Shown: positions 25,564 through 34,988 of the stretch, piece after piece
Numbering within the stretch: position 1 is the first letter of the stretch
How the letters are laid out: each line of letters begins with the position of its first letter
Origin: Alsobacter metallidurans
Lineage (GTDB): Bacteria > Pseudomonadota > Alphaproteobacteria > Rhizobiales > Beijerinckiaceae
Direction: 5' to 3'
DNA length: 64,000 nucleotides
Assembly: GCF_014636935.1 (NCBI RefSeq)
Contig: NZ_BMES01000003.1
Coordinates: 186,001 to 250,000 of the forward strand
Notes under the pieces: generated by a model
Told to the model about the DNA's origin: nothing
The model's input: only the letters and a program-made list of their open reading frames with translations
Database searches by the model: none
Program-made: the position numbers and the translations under genes

Positions 25564-26268
25564 ATGAAGAGCGCCGTTATCGTCTTCCCCGGCTCGAACC
25601 GCGACGGGGACATCATCCGCGCCATCCGGGCCGGCACCGGCCACGAGCCCGCCTCCGTGTGGCACGCCGACCACGAACTGCCAGCCGGAACCGATCTCGT
25701 CGTGCTGCCGGGCGGCTTCAGCTATGGCGACTATCTGCGTTGCGGTGCCATCGCAGGGCGGGCCAACATCATGGACGCCGTGCGGGCCCACGCGGCGCGC
25801 GGCGGCCTCGTGCTGGGCGTCTGCAACGGTTTCCAGATACTGGTGGAATCCGGCCTGTTGCCGGGCGTGCTGATGCGCAACTCGCAGCTGAAGTTCGTGT
25901 GCAAGATGCAGCACCTGCGCGTCGAGCGCGCCGACACGCCCTTCACCAACCGCTACACAACCGGCCAGGTGATCGAGGTCGCGATCGCGCACGGCGAGGG
26001 CAACTACATCGCGGACGACGAGACCGCGCATCAGCTCGAGGCCGAGGGCCGCGTCGCGTTCCGGTATTGCGACGCCGACGGGCAGATCGGCAGCCGAACC
26101 AACCCCAACGGATCGTTCAACGACATTGGCGGCATTTACTCGTCGGGCTTCAACGTGCTCGGCATGATGCCGCATCCCGAGAACCTGATCGACCCGCTCG
26201 TCGGCGGCACGGACGGCCTGCCGCTGTTCCAGAGCCTCGTGGCCGACTGGAAGCCGCTGGCGGCCTGA
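25564..26268 (+). CDS. purQ: Phosphoribosylformylglycinamidine synthase, glutaminase subunit PurQ
   Basis: A 234-residue class I glutamine amidotransferase with nucleophile Cys87 (LGVCNGF) and the His-Glu pair in MMPHPEN near residue 200. It supplies ammonia to PurL for formylglycinamidine ribotide formation. purS and purQ form an operon; purL lies 1.9 kb further on, separated by repeats and a TadG-like gene. Confidence 0.96.
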   Translation: MKSAVIVFPGSNRDGDIIRAIRAGTGHEPASVWHADHELPAGTDLVVLPGGFSYGDYLRCGAIAGRANIMDAVRAHAARGGLVLGVCNGFQILVESGLLPGVLMRNSQLKFVCKMQHLRVERADTPFTNRYTTGQVIEVAIAHGEGNYIADDETAHQLEAEGRVAFRYCDADGQIGSRTNPNGSFNDIGGIYSSGFNVLGMMPHPENLIDPLVGGTDGLPLFQSLVADWKPLAA

Positions 26269-26305
26269 GGCGGCTTGGAGCGCCAGCGCCGCCAAGCCCT
26301 ACGAT

Positions 26306-26495
26306 CCCCTCATCCTGAGAGCCTGGCCGGCCAATCGTTCGAACACCCTCGATACCCTCATCCTGAGGAGCAGGCCGTCTTCGGCCTGCGTCTCGAAGGA
26401 CGAGGGAGACCAGCTTGGACGAAAAATTCAGCCTTCTGGAACCCCTCGTCCTTCGAGACGCCATGCGAAGCCGCATGGCTCCTCAGGATGAGGGG
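26306..26495. repeat. Dispersed palindromic repeat block (three copies)
   Basis: A partial copy starts at 26306 (CCCCTCATCCTGAGAGCC). A full copy at 26355-26406 runs CCCTCATCCTGAGGAGC to GACGAGGG around a GCAGGCCG/CGGCCTGC stem. An inverted copy lies at 26442-26495 (CCCCTCGTCCTTCGAGACG to GATGAGGGG) around a CCATGCG/CGCATGG stem. Copies two and three can fold into one large hairpin. A related element is at 58926-58997. This resembles small palindromes scattered through Hyphomicrobiales genomes. Confidence 0.8.
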
Positions 26496-26586
26496 CATGG
26501 TTGGGGTTGCGCCATCGTGACACCCACAAACAGCCACGGCCCCGGCCGGGGGGCCGAGGCCGTGCTCCATCCTCACCGGTACGCGG

Positions 26587-27813
26587 TTACATGGTGAGGC
26601 GGATGGACGTGATGTCGCTGGCGATGCGCTTGAACACGGCGTCGAGCTGGCTGGCGCTGGTGACATCGAAGAATTTGGACGAGTCGGTGGCGCAGCTTTT
26701 CAGCAGGGCGGCGTTCCCGTTGATCACCCGCACTGTGTAGAGCGTGATCTTGTTGGCGCTCTTCTTCACCTCGTCGCAGGCCGCCTTGGTGCGCGTGTCC
26801 ATCTGGTAGACCGAATCGCCAAAGCGGTTCTGCGTGTTGTCGCCGTCCGTCAGCAGGATCATGAATTTCTCGACCCCATCCGTGCCGAACGCCGCTCCGC
26901 CCGTCAGCGGCGCGCCGGGCGACAGCGCCGCCAGGCCCCAGGCCAACCCGATCGTAATGTTGGTGTTGCCGACCGCGTTCATCGCGTCCACCGAGGTGCG
27001 CAGGCCGGCGAAATCCGTCGAGAGCGGCCGTACGGGCGCCAGCGCGGTTCCCCATTGGCAGGTCTGCACGGCCGGGTATTTGGCCATGGGGGAGTCGTTG
27101 GTGTCGTAGCCGCTGTTGCGATCCGCCACGCAGCCCTGCCACGTGGCCTTGTTCACCGCGTTGGTGGAGAAATCGAGCCAGGTCTCGTTCTTCCACGCGG
27201 TGTCGAGATGCACCTGCGTGTTGAACGGCACCAGCGCGATCTTCACCTGGTCAGTCTCCTTGGAGGCCGCCTCCAGGGTGGTGACAAGGTTCTTGGCCGC
27301 CTTTTTGAGCTCGGTGATCTTGTTGGAGCTTGCCATGGAGCCGGTGTTGTCCAGCACCATCGCGACCTCGATCTTGCGAACGCCCCAGGCCGCCTGCCCG
27401 GCCGCGGCGAGCGCCATCTCTGTCTTGCCCGCCATCTTCATGAAGGTGGTCGGGTAAAGCCCCTGCACGTCCACGACGACCTTCTTGTCGGCCGTCTTTG
27501 AGATCGTCAGCGCCGTGCGGACGAAGTCCTTGGCGATCCGGTTCGCGCCGGCGTCCGCCCAGTTCGCCGCGAAAGCCGCTTCAAAGAACGTCGTGCCTTT
27601 GCTCTGGATGTCGGCGTCGCTGAGGTCGCCCGCCTGCCGGGCCATCGCCAGGGCGGTTGCATCGGCGGCGGCCTGAACACGGGCGCGCATCGCCAGTAGC
27701 CGGTCATAGTCCACCGCGCTTCCCACCGCCAACAGCATGGGGATGATCGAGACCGCGAACAGCGTGCTGACGGAGCCGCGGGCGTCGGTCTTGAAGCGGT
27801 TCAGAATGGACAT
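26587..27813 (-). CDS. TadG-like pilus-assembly / von Willebrand A domain protein
   Basis: A 408-residue protein with a TadE/TadG-type N terminus: basic residues, ARGSVSTLFAVSIIPMLLAV as the single membrane helix, then DYDRLLAMRARVQAAADATALA. A von Willebrand A domain follows (about 148-405) with the MIDAS motif DNTGSM (Asp155) and LLTDGDN. TadG proteins belong to tight-adherence pilus loci, but no other tad gene is in the window. The ATG at 27813 has GAGG upstream. It sits against the purine genes, between repeats and purL, like an insertion. Confidence 0.87.
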   Translation of the reverse strand: MSILNRFKTDARGSVSTLFAVSIIPMLLAVGSAVDYDRLLAMRARVQAAADATALAMARQAGDLSDADIQSKGTTFFEAAFAANWADAGANRIAKDFVRTALTISKTADKKVVVDVQGLYPTTFMKMAGKTEMALAAAGQAAWGVRKIEVAMVLDNTGSMASSNKITELKKAAKNLVTTLEAASKETDQVKIALVPFNTQVHLDTAWKNETWLDFSTNAVNKATWQGCVADRNSGYDTNDSPMAKYPAVQTCQWGTALAPVRPLSTDFAGLRTSVDAMNAVGNTNITIGLAWGLAALSPGAPLTGGAAFGTDGVEKFMILLTDGDNTQNRFGDSVYQMDTRTKAACDEVKKSANKITLYTVRVINGNAALLKSCATDSSKFFDVTSASQLDAVFKRIASDITSIRLTM

Positions 27814-28126
27814 TGCAGCGATCCTCGAAGGGTTCTGCAACTCCAGGTTTCAAATCCGGCGCCATGGGTTTCATGCCGCGTATCGCGCCATCCTGAACCA
27901 CAACCTGTGCGTTTAGGTCGGTTGCACCGCACGCTGCGCAGCTTCAGCCCGCGGGCGTCCCGAAACGAAACAGGCGCCCGGCGCGGGCCATTCGCCATCC
28001 CATTGCGGCGCGGCATTGCCATGGCGCCTGTCGGGCTTTATGCGAAAGGCGAGACCGGCGCGCGCGCCGCGCCGCCCTGCGCCGGCCCGAGCCGCTGACC
28101 ATGACCCCAGACCCGAGAGGGCGACC
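27814..28126. other. Intergenic region between the TadG-like gene and purL
   Basis: 313 bases between divergent genes. It must contain both promoters. I see no strong hairpin, repeat or small gene in it. Confidence 0.5.
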
Positions 28127-30352
28127 GTGATCCCCAACGCCGTCAAGATCACCCCCGAACTCGTGGCCGAGCATGGCCTCAAGCCCGACGAGTACCAGCG
28201 CATCCTGGATCTCATCGGCCGCGAGCCCTCGATCACCGAGCTCGGCATCTTCTCGGCCATGTGGAACGAGCACTGCTCGTACAAATCCTCCCGCCTTCAT
28301 CTGAAGACGCTCCCCACCAAGGCCCCCTGGGTCATCCAGGGCCCGGGCGAGAACGCCGGCGTGATCGACATCGGCGACGGCATGGCGTGCGTGTTCAAGA
28401 TGGAGAGCCACAACCACCCGAGCTACATCGAACCCTACCAGGGCGCGACCACGGGCGTCGGCGGCATCTTGCGCGACGTCTTTACCATGGGCGCGCGGCC
28501 CATCGCGTGCCTCAACGCCCTGCGCTTTGGCGACCCGTCCCACCCGCGCACGCGCCATCTCGTGGCCGGCGTGGTGGCGGGCGTCGGCGGCTACGGCAAC
28601 TCCTTCGGGGTGCCGACCGTGGGCGGCCAGTTCGGCTTCCATACCCGCTACGACGGCAACATCCTGGTCAACGCCATGGCGGTCGGCATCGCCAAGGCGG
28701 ACGAGATTTTCTACGCCGCGGCCACGGGCGTCGGGAACCCGATCGTCTATCTCGGCTCCAAGACCGGCCGCGACGGCATCCACGGCGCCACGATGGCGTC
28801 CGCCGAGTTCGACGACAAGTCGGAGGAGAAGCGCCCCACCGTGCAGGTCGGCGATCCCTTTGCCGAGAAGCTGCTGCTGGAGGCCTGCCTGGAGTTGATG
28901 CAGACCGGCTCGGTGATCGCCATCCAGGACATGGGCGCGGCCGGCCTTACCTGCTCGGCCGTCGAGATGGGGGCCAAGGGCGACCTCGGCGTCGAGCTCG
29001 ACCTCGACAAGGTGCCGTGCCGCGAGGCCGGCATGTCGGCCTACGAGATGATGCTGTCGGAGAGCCAGGAGCGCATGCTCATGGTGCTCGACCCCGCCAA
29101 GGAGGCGCAGGCCAAGGCCGTCTTCGTGAAGTGGGGTCTCGACTTCGCCGTGATCGGCCACACCACCGACACGCTGCGCTTCGTCGTGAAGCACCGGGGC
29201 GAGGTCATGGCCGACCTGCCTATCAAGGAGCTGGGCGACGAGGCCCCGCTCTATGACCGGCCGCACATCGCCAACACGCACCAGCCCGTGCTCGCGCCCG
29301 ACAGCGTCCAGCCGCCGGTCGGCGCCGCGGACGCGCTGCTGCGCCTCGTCGGCTCTCCGGACCTCTGCTCCAAGCGTTGGGTCTGGGAGCAGTACGACCA
29401 CCTCATCCTCGGCAACACCGTGCAGCAGCCGGGCGGCGACGCCGCCGTGGTGCGCGTGCTGGACGGCCCCAAGGGCCTGGCGCTGACCTCCGACGTCACG
29501 CCGCGCTATTGCGAGGCCGATCCCGTCGAAGGCGGCAAGCAGGCCGTCGCCGAGGCCTGGCGCAACATCACGGCCGTGGGCGGTCAGCCGCTGGCCATCA
29601 CGGACAACCTCAACTTTGGCAATCCGGAGCGACCGGACGCCATGGGCCAGTTCGTCGGCTGCATCCGCGGCATCGGCGAAGCCTGCCGGGCGCTGGACTT
29701 CCCGGTCGTGTCCGGCAACGTCTCGCTCTACAACGAGACCAACGGCCGCGGCATCCTGCCGACGCCGACCATCGGGGGCGTCGGCCTGCTGGACGATGTC
29801 ACCGTGAACGCCTCGGTGGGCTTCAAGGCGGCCGGAGAGGCCATCATCCTGGTGGGCGACACGCAGGGCTGGATCGGTCAATCGGTGTGGCTCAAGGAGA
29901 TCGCCGGCCGGGAGGAGGGCGCGCCGCCGCCCGTCGACCTCGCGGTCGAGCGCCGCAACGGCGACTTTGTGCGCGGGCTCATCCGCAACTGGGGCATCCG
30001 CACGGTCCATGACCTGTCGGACGGCGGCCTCGCGGTCGCGCTCGCCGAAATGGCGATGGCCAAGCGCATTGGCGCGACGATCGAGACGCTACCGGCCGGG
30101 CCCGCCCACGCGGTGCTGTTCGGCGAGGACCAGGCGCGCTACCTCCTGGCCGTTCCAGCCGACGAGGCCGACGCCGTGCTCGCGCAGGCCAAGGCCTCCG
30201 GCGTTCCCGCCATGCGTCTCGGCGTCACCGGCGGCGACACGTTGAACCTGCCGGGTGAAGCGCCCATATCGGTCGAGGCCCTGCGGTCGGCGCACGAGAA
30301 TTGGCTGCCGAACTACATGGCCGGCCACCCCACCACGGCCGAAGCGGCCTGA
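28127..30352 (+). CDS. purL: Phosphoribosylformylglycinamidine synthase subunit PurL
   Basis: A 741-residue small-type PurL with the usual opening [20 protein letters not shown], the ATP and metal-site segments [14 protein letters not shown] and MESHNHPS, and [12 protein letters not shown]. It makes formylglycinamidine ribotide with PurS and PurQ. The chosen start is GTG 28127 with AGAGG upstream, which matches the family N terminus; the frame is open further upstream but not conserved-looking. bolA and grxD follow closely on the same strand. Confidence 0.96.
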   Translation: MIPNAVKITPELVAEHGLKPDEYQRILDLIGREPSITELGIFSAMWNEHCSYKSSRLHLKTLPTKAPWVIQGPGENAGVIDIGDGMACVFKMESHNHPSYIEPYQGATTGVGGILRDVFTMGARPIACLNALRFGDPSHPRTRHLVAGVVAGVGGYGNSFGVPTVGGQFGFHTRYDGNILVNAMAVGIAKADEIFYAAATGVGNPIVYLGSKTGRDGIHGATMASAEFDDKSEEKRPTVQVGDPFAEKLLLEACLELMQTGSVIAIQDMGAAGLTCSAVEMGAKGDLGVELDLDKVPCREAGMSAYEMMLSESQERMLMVLDPAKEAQAKAVFVKWGLDFAVIGHTTDTLRFVVKHRGEVMADLPIKELGDEAPLYDRPHIANTHQPVLAPDSVQPPVGAADALLRLVGSPDLCSKRWVWEQYDHLILGNTVQQPGGDAAVVRVLDGPKGLALTSDVTPRYCEADPVEGGKQAVAEAWRNITAVGGQPLAITDNLNFGNPERPDAMGQFVGCIRGIGEACRALDFPVVSGNVSLYNETNGRGILPTPTIGGVGLLDDVTVNASVGFKAAGEAIILVGDTQGWIGQSVWLKEIAGREEGAPPPVDLAVERRNGDFVRGLIRNWGIRTVHDLSDGGLAVALAEMAMAKRIGATIETLPAGPAHAVLFGEDQARYLLAVPADEADAVLAQAKASGVPAMRLGVTGGDTLNLPGEAPISVEALRSAHENWLPNYMAGHPTTAEAA

Positions 30353-30366
30353 CGGAGCAAACCCCT

Positions 30367-30600
30367 ATGGCCATGGACGCCCGCGAGATCGAGCGGCTGA
30401 TCAAGGAAGCCCTGCCGGACGCCGTTGTCGAGATCCGCGATCTCGCCGGCGATGGCGACCACTATGCCGCAACCGTGGTGTCATCGGCCTTCAAGGGCCT
30501 GCCGCGCGTCAAGCAGCACCAGCTGGTTTATGCGTCGCTGAAGGGCAACATGGGCGGCGTGCTGCACGCCCTTGCGCTGACGACCTCCACGCCCGAATAA
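30367..30600 (+). CDS. BolA family protein
   Basis: A 77-residue BolA/YrbA-like protein: MDAREIERLIKEALPDAVVE, the conserved GDHYAATVVS, and KQHQLVYASLKGNMGG with the invariant His. BolA proteins bind an iron-sulfur cluster together with CGFS glutaredoxins, and such a glutaredoxin is encoded 54 bases downstream. Together they probably act in iron-sulfur trafficking or iron sensing. The start may be 30367 or the ATG at 30373. Confidence 0.93.
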   Translation: MAMDAREIERLIKEALPDAVVEIRDLAGDGDHYAATVVSSAFKGLPRVKQHQLVYASLKGNMGGVLHALALTTSTPE

Positions 30601-30654
30601 TCACACGACAGCCAACCGGCGCGCCTTGACCGCGCACGAGGAAAGGACCGGACC

Positions 30655-30993
30655 ATGAGCATCCAGGATACCATCAAGACCGAAGTCACCTCCAACGACG
30701 TCGTGCTGTTCATGAAGGGCACGCCCCAGTTCCCGATGTGCGGGTTCTCGGGCCAGGTCGTGCAGATGCTGGACTACCTCGGCGTGCCCTATAAGGGCAT
30801 CAACGTTCTCGAGAACGACGAAATCCGCCAGGGCATCAAGGACTACGCCAACTGGCCGACCATTCCGCAGCTCTACGTCAAGGGCGAGTTCCTGGGCGGC
30901 TGCGACATCGTCCGCGAGATGTTCCAGTCGGGCGAGCTGCAGACGCACTTGACCGAGAACGGCGTCGCCCTGAAGCAGGCCGCCGGCGCCTGA
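30655..30993 (+). CDS. grxD: Monothiol glutaredoxin (Grx4/GrxD type)
   Basis: A 112-residue monothiol glutaredoxin with the CGFS active site (Cys29 in FPMCGFSGQ), WPTIPQLYVKGEFLGGCDI and the glutathione-binding TVP-like segment. It carries [2Fe-2S] clusters and pairs with BolA. The purL-bolA-grxD order is common in alphaproteobacteria. Confidence 0.95.
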   Translation: MSIQDTIKTEVTSNDVVLFMKGTPQFPMCGFSGQVVQMLDYLGVPYKGINVLENDEIRQGIKDYANWPTIPQLYVKGEFLGGCDIVREMFQSGELQTHLTENGVALKQAAGA

Positions 30994-31044
30994 TCGAGAG
31001 CGGTCGGACGGTCTGAAACTCCGACGCTCGCGCCTCAGGCGGGA

Positions 31045-31064
31045 GTGTCACGCGGGTGTCACGC
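31045..31064. promoter_or_regulatory. Direct repeat upstream of arsC
   Basis: GTGTCACGC occurs at 31045-31053 and again at 31056-31064, an 11-base period (one helical turn), 20-39 bases upstream of the arsC start. It is a plausible regulator site for the arsC-aquaporin pair. Confidence 0.35.
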
Positions 31065-31083
31065 AAGAGGTCTATGGCGCGCC

Positions 31084-31515
31084 ATGGACATCATCATCTA
31101 CCACAACCCTGACTGCGGCACGTCGCGCAACACCTTGGCGCTGATCCGCAACGCTGGCATCGAGCCACACGTCGTCGAATACCTGAAGACGCCGCCGGCC
31201 ACTGCCCTCCTGCGCTCCCTGCTGGCGCGGGCCAGCCTTCCGGTGCGCGACGCAATGCGCCAGAAAGGCACGCCCTACGCCGATCTCGGGTTAGAAAACC
31301 CAGCGGTGTCTGACGACCAGCTGTTCGACGCCATCCAGGCGCACCCAATCCTGCTGAACCGGCCGTTGGTGGTGACTCCGCTGGGCGTGAAGCTCTGCCG
31401 GCCATCCGAGCTCGTGCTCGATATTCTTCCTGAGGGCTCCCAGCGCGGCGAGTTCAACAAGGAAGACGGCGAACGCGTGGTCGACGAGCACGGCCGGCGG
31501 GTGGCGACCGCTTGA
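31084..31515 (+). CDS. arsC: Arsenate reductase, glutaredoxin-dependent ArsC family
   Basis: A 143-residue ArsC-type reductase with the catalytic Cys11 in YHNPDCGTSRNTL and the basic segment LLNRPLVVTPLG that binds the oxyanion. It reduces arsenate to arsenite with glutathione and glutaredoxin; a related ArsC/Spx-fold protein of other function is possible. The ATG at 31084 begins the conserved fold. Its stop overlaps the TTG start of the aquaporin gene, so the two are coupled. Confidence 0.9.
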   Translation: MDIIIYHNPDCGTSRNTLALIRNAGIEPHVVEYLKTPPATALLRSLLARASLPVRDAMRQKGTPYADLGLENPAVSDDQLFDAIQAHPILLNRPLVVTPLGVKLCRPSELVLDILPEGSQRGEFNKEDGERVVDEHGRRVATA

Positions 31516-32189
31516 TCTACTCGCCCGCCCAGCGGCTCGCCGCCGAAGCGCTCGGAACGGCGCTCTTGGTGGCCGCCGTGGTCGGCTCCGGCATCATGGC
31601 CGAGAAACTCGCGGGCGGCAGCTTGGCGCTGGCCCTGCTCTGCAACACCATTCCGACCGGCGCGATCCTGTATGTGCTGGTCACCGTGTTTGGGCCCGTT
31701 TCTGCCCATTTCAATCCGGCGGTCAGCCTCGTGTTCGCGATCCGGGGCGAGTTGCCCTGGGCGAGGCTGGCCCCCTATGTGATCGGACAGGTGCTCGGCG
31801 GGATAGCCGGCACGCTGCTCGCGCACGTCATGTTCGACCAGCCCGCCTTCCAATTCTCGGTCACGGCCCGCACCGGCCTCGCCCAGTGGATCTCGGAAGC
31901 GGTAGCCACCTTCGCGCTGGTTCTGACGATCCTCGGCGCGATCAGGGTTAAGCCGGACGCCGTCCCGGTCGCGGTCGCACTCGTGATCACGTCGGCCTAC
32001 TGGTTCACCTCGTCGACGTCGTTCGCCAACCCTGCGGTGACCATCGCGCGCGCCTTGTCCAATACCTTCGCGGGCATCGCGCCGGCGGACGTTCCGGCCT
32101 TCGTCGTCGCGCAGCTCTGCGGCGCCGCAACCGCCATGCTGGTGGCCGAGCGGGTCTTCGGATGGCGGAGACCGAACACGGCCGGATGA
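31512..32189 (+). CDS. Aquaporin / aquaglyceroporin family channel, likely AqpS-like
   Basis: A 225-residue, six-helix channel of the MIP family with both pore motifs, NPA at 68-70 (AHFNPAVS) and NPA at 174-176 (FANPAVTIAR), the second followed by the selectivity Arg181. It starts at TTG 31512, overlapping the arsC stop. In Sinorhizobium meliloti the ars operon contains aqpS in place of an arsB pump, and arsenite made by ArsC leaves through the channel. The same role is inferred here. No arsR or pump gene is adjacent. Confidence 0.88.
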   Translation: MIYSPAQRLAAEALGTALLVAAVVGSGIMAEKLAGGSLALALLCNTIPTGAILYVLVTVFGPVSAHFNPAVSLVFAIRGELPWARLAPYVIGQVLGGIAGTLLAHVMFDQPAFQFSVTARTGLAQWISEAVATFALVLTILGAIRVKPDAVPVAVALVITSAYWFTSSTSFANPAVTIARALSNTFAGIAPADVPAFVVAQLCGAATAMLVAERVFGWRRPNTAG

Positions 32190-32260
32190 GCCAACCACGA
32201 TGCCGCCGATGAGAAAAGGCCGGCATCGCTGCCGGCCTCATGATTTGGGTGAGCTGCGGC

Positions 32261-33793
32261 TTACTGCTCGGCGGCCAGCGACGCCTGGCGTTGCGGCATC
32301 GGCTTGAGGGGCGGCTCGGATCCGTCGGCCTGACGCCGCGGCGGCATCGGCGCGCGGGCGGGCTGCGGCGTCGTCGGCTCGGCCGAGACGGCGGCCGGCG
32401 TCGGCTCTTCCGAGGCGCCAAGCCAGCGCTTGTAGAACGGCTTGCTCTCGCCCGATGCCGTCGCGACCGGCGCTTCAGTCTTCGGCGCCGTCCTGGACCC
32501 AAACAGCGAGCCGATGGCGCTGAAAGCGCCGCTGGGCGGCGGAGCGGGCGCAAGCGCCGTCACGTTGGCGGGAATTGGCTGGGCGGCCACCACGACGGGC
32601 GCGGGCTTGCCAGGCTTGTTTTTGCCAAGCGTACCGACCACGGCGGGTTCGCTCTTGGCCGCGACAACCACCGGGGAAGCCTTGGCGGGCTCGGCCTTCA
32701 CGGCTTCGGCCTGCGCGACCGCGACCGTCGCCTGACGGCGCTGGCCGCGCTCGTCCACGGCGTATTCCTCGATGGAGTCCAGCGCCTCAGGCCGGCTGAT
32801 GTCGCCCAGCGAGGCCACCTTGGCGGGCGTCATGCCGAGCGTGGCGTAGCGATCGTCCGACTGGCCCATGGCGTAGCGGCCGGTGCGGAAGCTCATGTGC
32901 TGGCCGCCATCGGCGTATTGCACCCGCACGGCGGGCGTGCCCTTGCCGACCAGCTCGGCGACCTTCTCCTGGTCGTGCCGGTCCTTGGCGGCGACCTGCT
33001 GGGCGAGCTCGGGGTCCATCTTCAGGGCCGGGCAGGCGGCGGTCGGGTCGAGGCGGCTCGCGCCGTCGGCGTCGAACACGTACTTGCCGCCGCAATACGC
33101 GACCTTCGGCTCCTGCTTGGTCACCTCGAAGTGGTCGGAGCCTTCCTTCAGGTTCTTCCAGTAGGACATGTTCGGGTCGTGGCGGAACTTGGCGAGGTTC
33201 TCGGCCGTCATCCGGAACGGATAGGACTGGAACTGCACCGCCTTCTGGCCGCCGTTGAAGGCCTCGCGCATGACCGCGTAGATCTCTTCGATCTGCTCGT
33301 TGGTCATCGCGAAGCAGCCGCGCGACGAGCAGGTGCCGTGCACCATGATGTCGCCGCCGTTGCGCCCCATGGCGCGCTCCATCGGGTTCGGATACCCGAC
33401 ATTGAACGACAGCCAGTAGGCCGAGTTCGGGTTCATCTGCGCGGTCGTGACCGTGTAGAAGCCCTCGGGAACCTGGCGGTCGCCTTCGCGTTTCTTGGGT
33501 CCGAGCTGACCCGACCAGCGGCAGATCGGGTAGGTCTTGATGTGCTCGTACTTGCCGTTCGAGGCCTGCTTCCAGACCTCGATTTCGGACTCTTTCTTGT
33601 AGGCGCGGATCAAGACCGGCGAGCTGCGCGTGGCGCCCTTCTCGGTCATCAACGCCAGCGTGTCGGACGGGATCGGCGCGTAAGCGCGGGCTGGGTAGCG
33701 GCCGGAATCGGCGTTGCAGCCTGCCAAAAGCACGGCCGCGACGGCGGCGTAGGCCAGCTTGGCGATCGGGAAACGGGACAGCGTCATCGACAT
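32261..33793 (-). CDS. Lipoprotein L,D-transpeptidase (YkuD/YafK type)
   Basis: A 510-residue protein. A lipoprotein signal ends in VLLAGC (Cys26). The YkuD catalytic domain (about 58-170) carries HGTCSSRGC with His152 and Cys160, and VPEGFYTVTTAQMNPNSAYW as in YafK. The remaining 300 residues include a long Ala/Pro/Lys-rich, disordered C-terminal tail. YkuD enzymes form or cut L,D links in peptidoglycan or attach proteins to it; YafK-like members remove such attachments. The location is the periplasm. ATG 33793 and 33787 are both possible starts. Confidence 0.88.
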   Translation of the reverse strand: MSMTLSRFPIAKLAYAAVAAVLLAGCNADSGRYPARAYAPIPSDTLALMTEKGATRSSPVLIRAYKKESEIEVWKQASNGKYEHIKTYPICRWSGQLGPKKREGDRQVPEGFYTVTTAQMNPNSAYWLSFNVGYPNPMERAMGRNGGDIMVHGTCSSRGCFAMTNEQIEEIYAVMREAFNGGQKAVQFQSYPFRMTAENLAKFRHDPNMSYWKNLKEGSDHFEVTKQEPKVAYCGGKYVFDADGASRLDPTAACPALKMDPELAQQVAAKDRHDQEKVAELVGKGTPAVRVQYADGGQHMSFRTGRYAMGQSDDRYATLGMTPAKVASLGDISRPEALDSIEEYAVDERGQRRQATVAVAQAEAVKAEPAKASPVVVAAKSEPAVVGTLGKNKPGKPAPVVVAAQPIPANVTALAPAPPPSGAFSAIGSLFGSRTAPKTEAPVATASGESKPFYKRWLGASEEPTPAAVSAEPTTPQPARAPMPPRRQADGSEPPLKPMPQRQASLAAEQ

Positions 33794-33932
33794 CAGGCAA
33801 CCCCCGAGGTCGTCATTGCGACCCCTGTGCTCGATTAGAACCGTCAACCTTTACGGAACCTTACCGGCCGGGGGCATCCCACGCCAGGCTGGTTAACGAA
33901 GTGTCAACAGCCGAGCGTCTGCCGCGCCCTGG

Positions 33933-34886
33933 CTAGAGTTTCCGGCCGATGGCCAGGAACTTGTCCGCACGTTTCGCACGAATTTCGTCGCGGGAAAAGC
34001 CCGCCCACTGGGAGAGTGCGCCTTCGAGCGCAGCGCCGGCGGCCGTCACGGCCTCCTCGGGCGCGCGGTGCGCGCCCCCGCGCGGCTCCGGCACGATGCC
34101 ATCGATAACGCCAAACTTCAGCAGGTCCTGGGCGGTGATCTTCATGTTGGTGGCGGCGTCCTGCGCCCGGGCGCTGTCGCGCCACAGGATGGAGGCTGAC
34201 GCCTCCGGCGACGCCACCGTGTAGATGGCGTGCTCCAGCATCAGGACGGTGTTGCAGCTTGCGATCGCGACGGCGCCGCCTGAGCCGCCCTCGCCGATCA
34301 CCAGCGCGACGTTGGGCGAACCCAGCGCGAGGCACGCGTCCGTGGAGCGCGCGATAGCCTCGGCCTGCCCGCGCTCCTCTGCGCCGATGCCCGGATAGGC
34401 CCCGGCCGTGTCGACGAAGCTCAGCACCGGAATGTCGAAGCGGTCCGCAAGCTCCATCAGGCGCGCCGCCTTGCGGTAGCCCTCCGGCATCGCCATGCCG
34501 AAATTGTGCTTGAGGCGGGTCTCGGTGTCCGAGCCCTTCTCCTGCCCGATCACGCACACGGACTGGCCGCGAAAACGCCCGAAGCCGCCGATGATCGCCT
34601 CATCCTCGCCAAAGGCGCGGTCGCCCGCCAGCGGGGTGAAATCCTCGATCAGCGCGCGCAGGTAATCGACAAAATGCGGCCGCATGGGGTGGCGCGCCAC
34701 CATGGTCTTCTGCCACGGCGTCAGCGCCCCATAGAGCTCCCGCAGCTGCGTGGCCGCCTTGGCCTCCAGCTGCTCGATCTCCTTGGCGAGCGCGGGCGAA
34801 CCGCTGCTCTCGGCGACGCCGCGCAATTCGTCGGCCTTGGCCTCGAGCTCGGCGACGGGCTTTTCGAAATCGAGATAGCTTCGCAT
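33933..34886 (-). CDS. accA: Acetyl-CoA carboxylase carboxyltransferase subunit alpha
   Basis: A 317-residue AccA with the normal start MRSYLDFEKPVAELEAK at 34886, and GEGGSGGAVAI plus LSFVDTAGAYPGIGAEERGQ (split around residues 170-190) typical of the carboxyltransferase fold. With AccD it transfers the carboxyl group to acetyl-CoA, the committed step of fatty acid synthesis. The frame continues upstream, but conservation begins at MRSY. Confidence 0.95.
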   Translation of the reverse strand: MRSYLDFEKPVAELEAKADELRGVAESSGSPALAKEIEQLEAKAATQLRELYGALTPWQKTMVARHPMRPHFVDYLRALIEDFTPLAGDRAFGEDEAIIGGFGRFRGQSVCVIGQEKGSDTETRLKHNFGMAMPEGYRKAARLMELADRFDIPVLSFVDTAGAYPGIGAEERGQAEAIARSTDACLALGSPNVALVIGEGGSGGAVAIASCNTVLMLEHAIYTVASPEASASILWRDSARAQDAATNMKITAQDLLKFGVIDGIVPEPRGGAHRAPEEAVTAAGAALEGALSQWAGFSRDEIRAKRADKFLAIGRKL

Positions 34887-34988
34887 CGGTTGGATGGCCG
34901 GGCGCCTGTCTGTGTGGGCGGCGGGGGCCACCCTGAAATCGCGCCCGCGCGGGGGCTGAGCGGCGGATAAGTGGCCTCTCGGGACCTC

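Noticed and set aside
26269-26586. A CRISPR array in the repeat block
   Set aside because: The copies are few, palindromic, in both orientations and irregularly spaced, with no uniform spacers and no cas genes.
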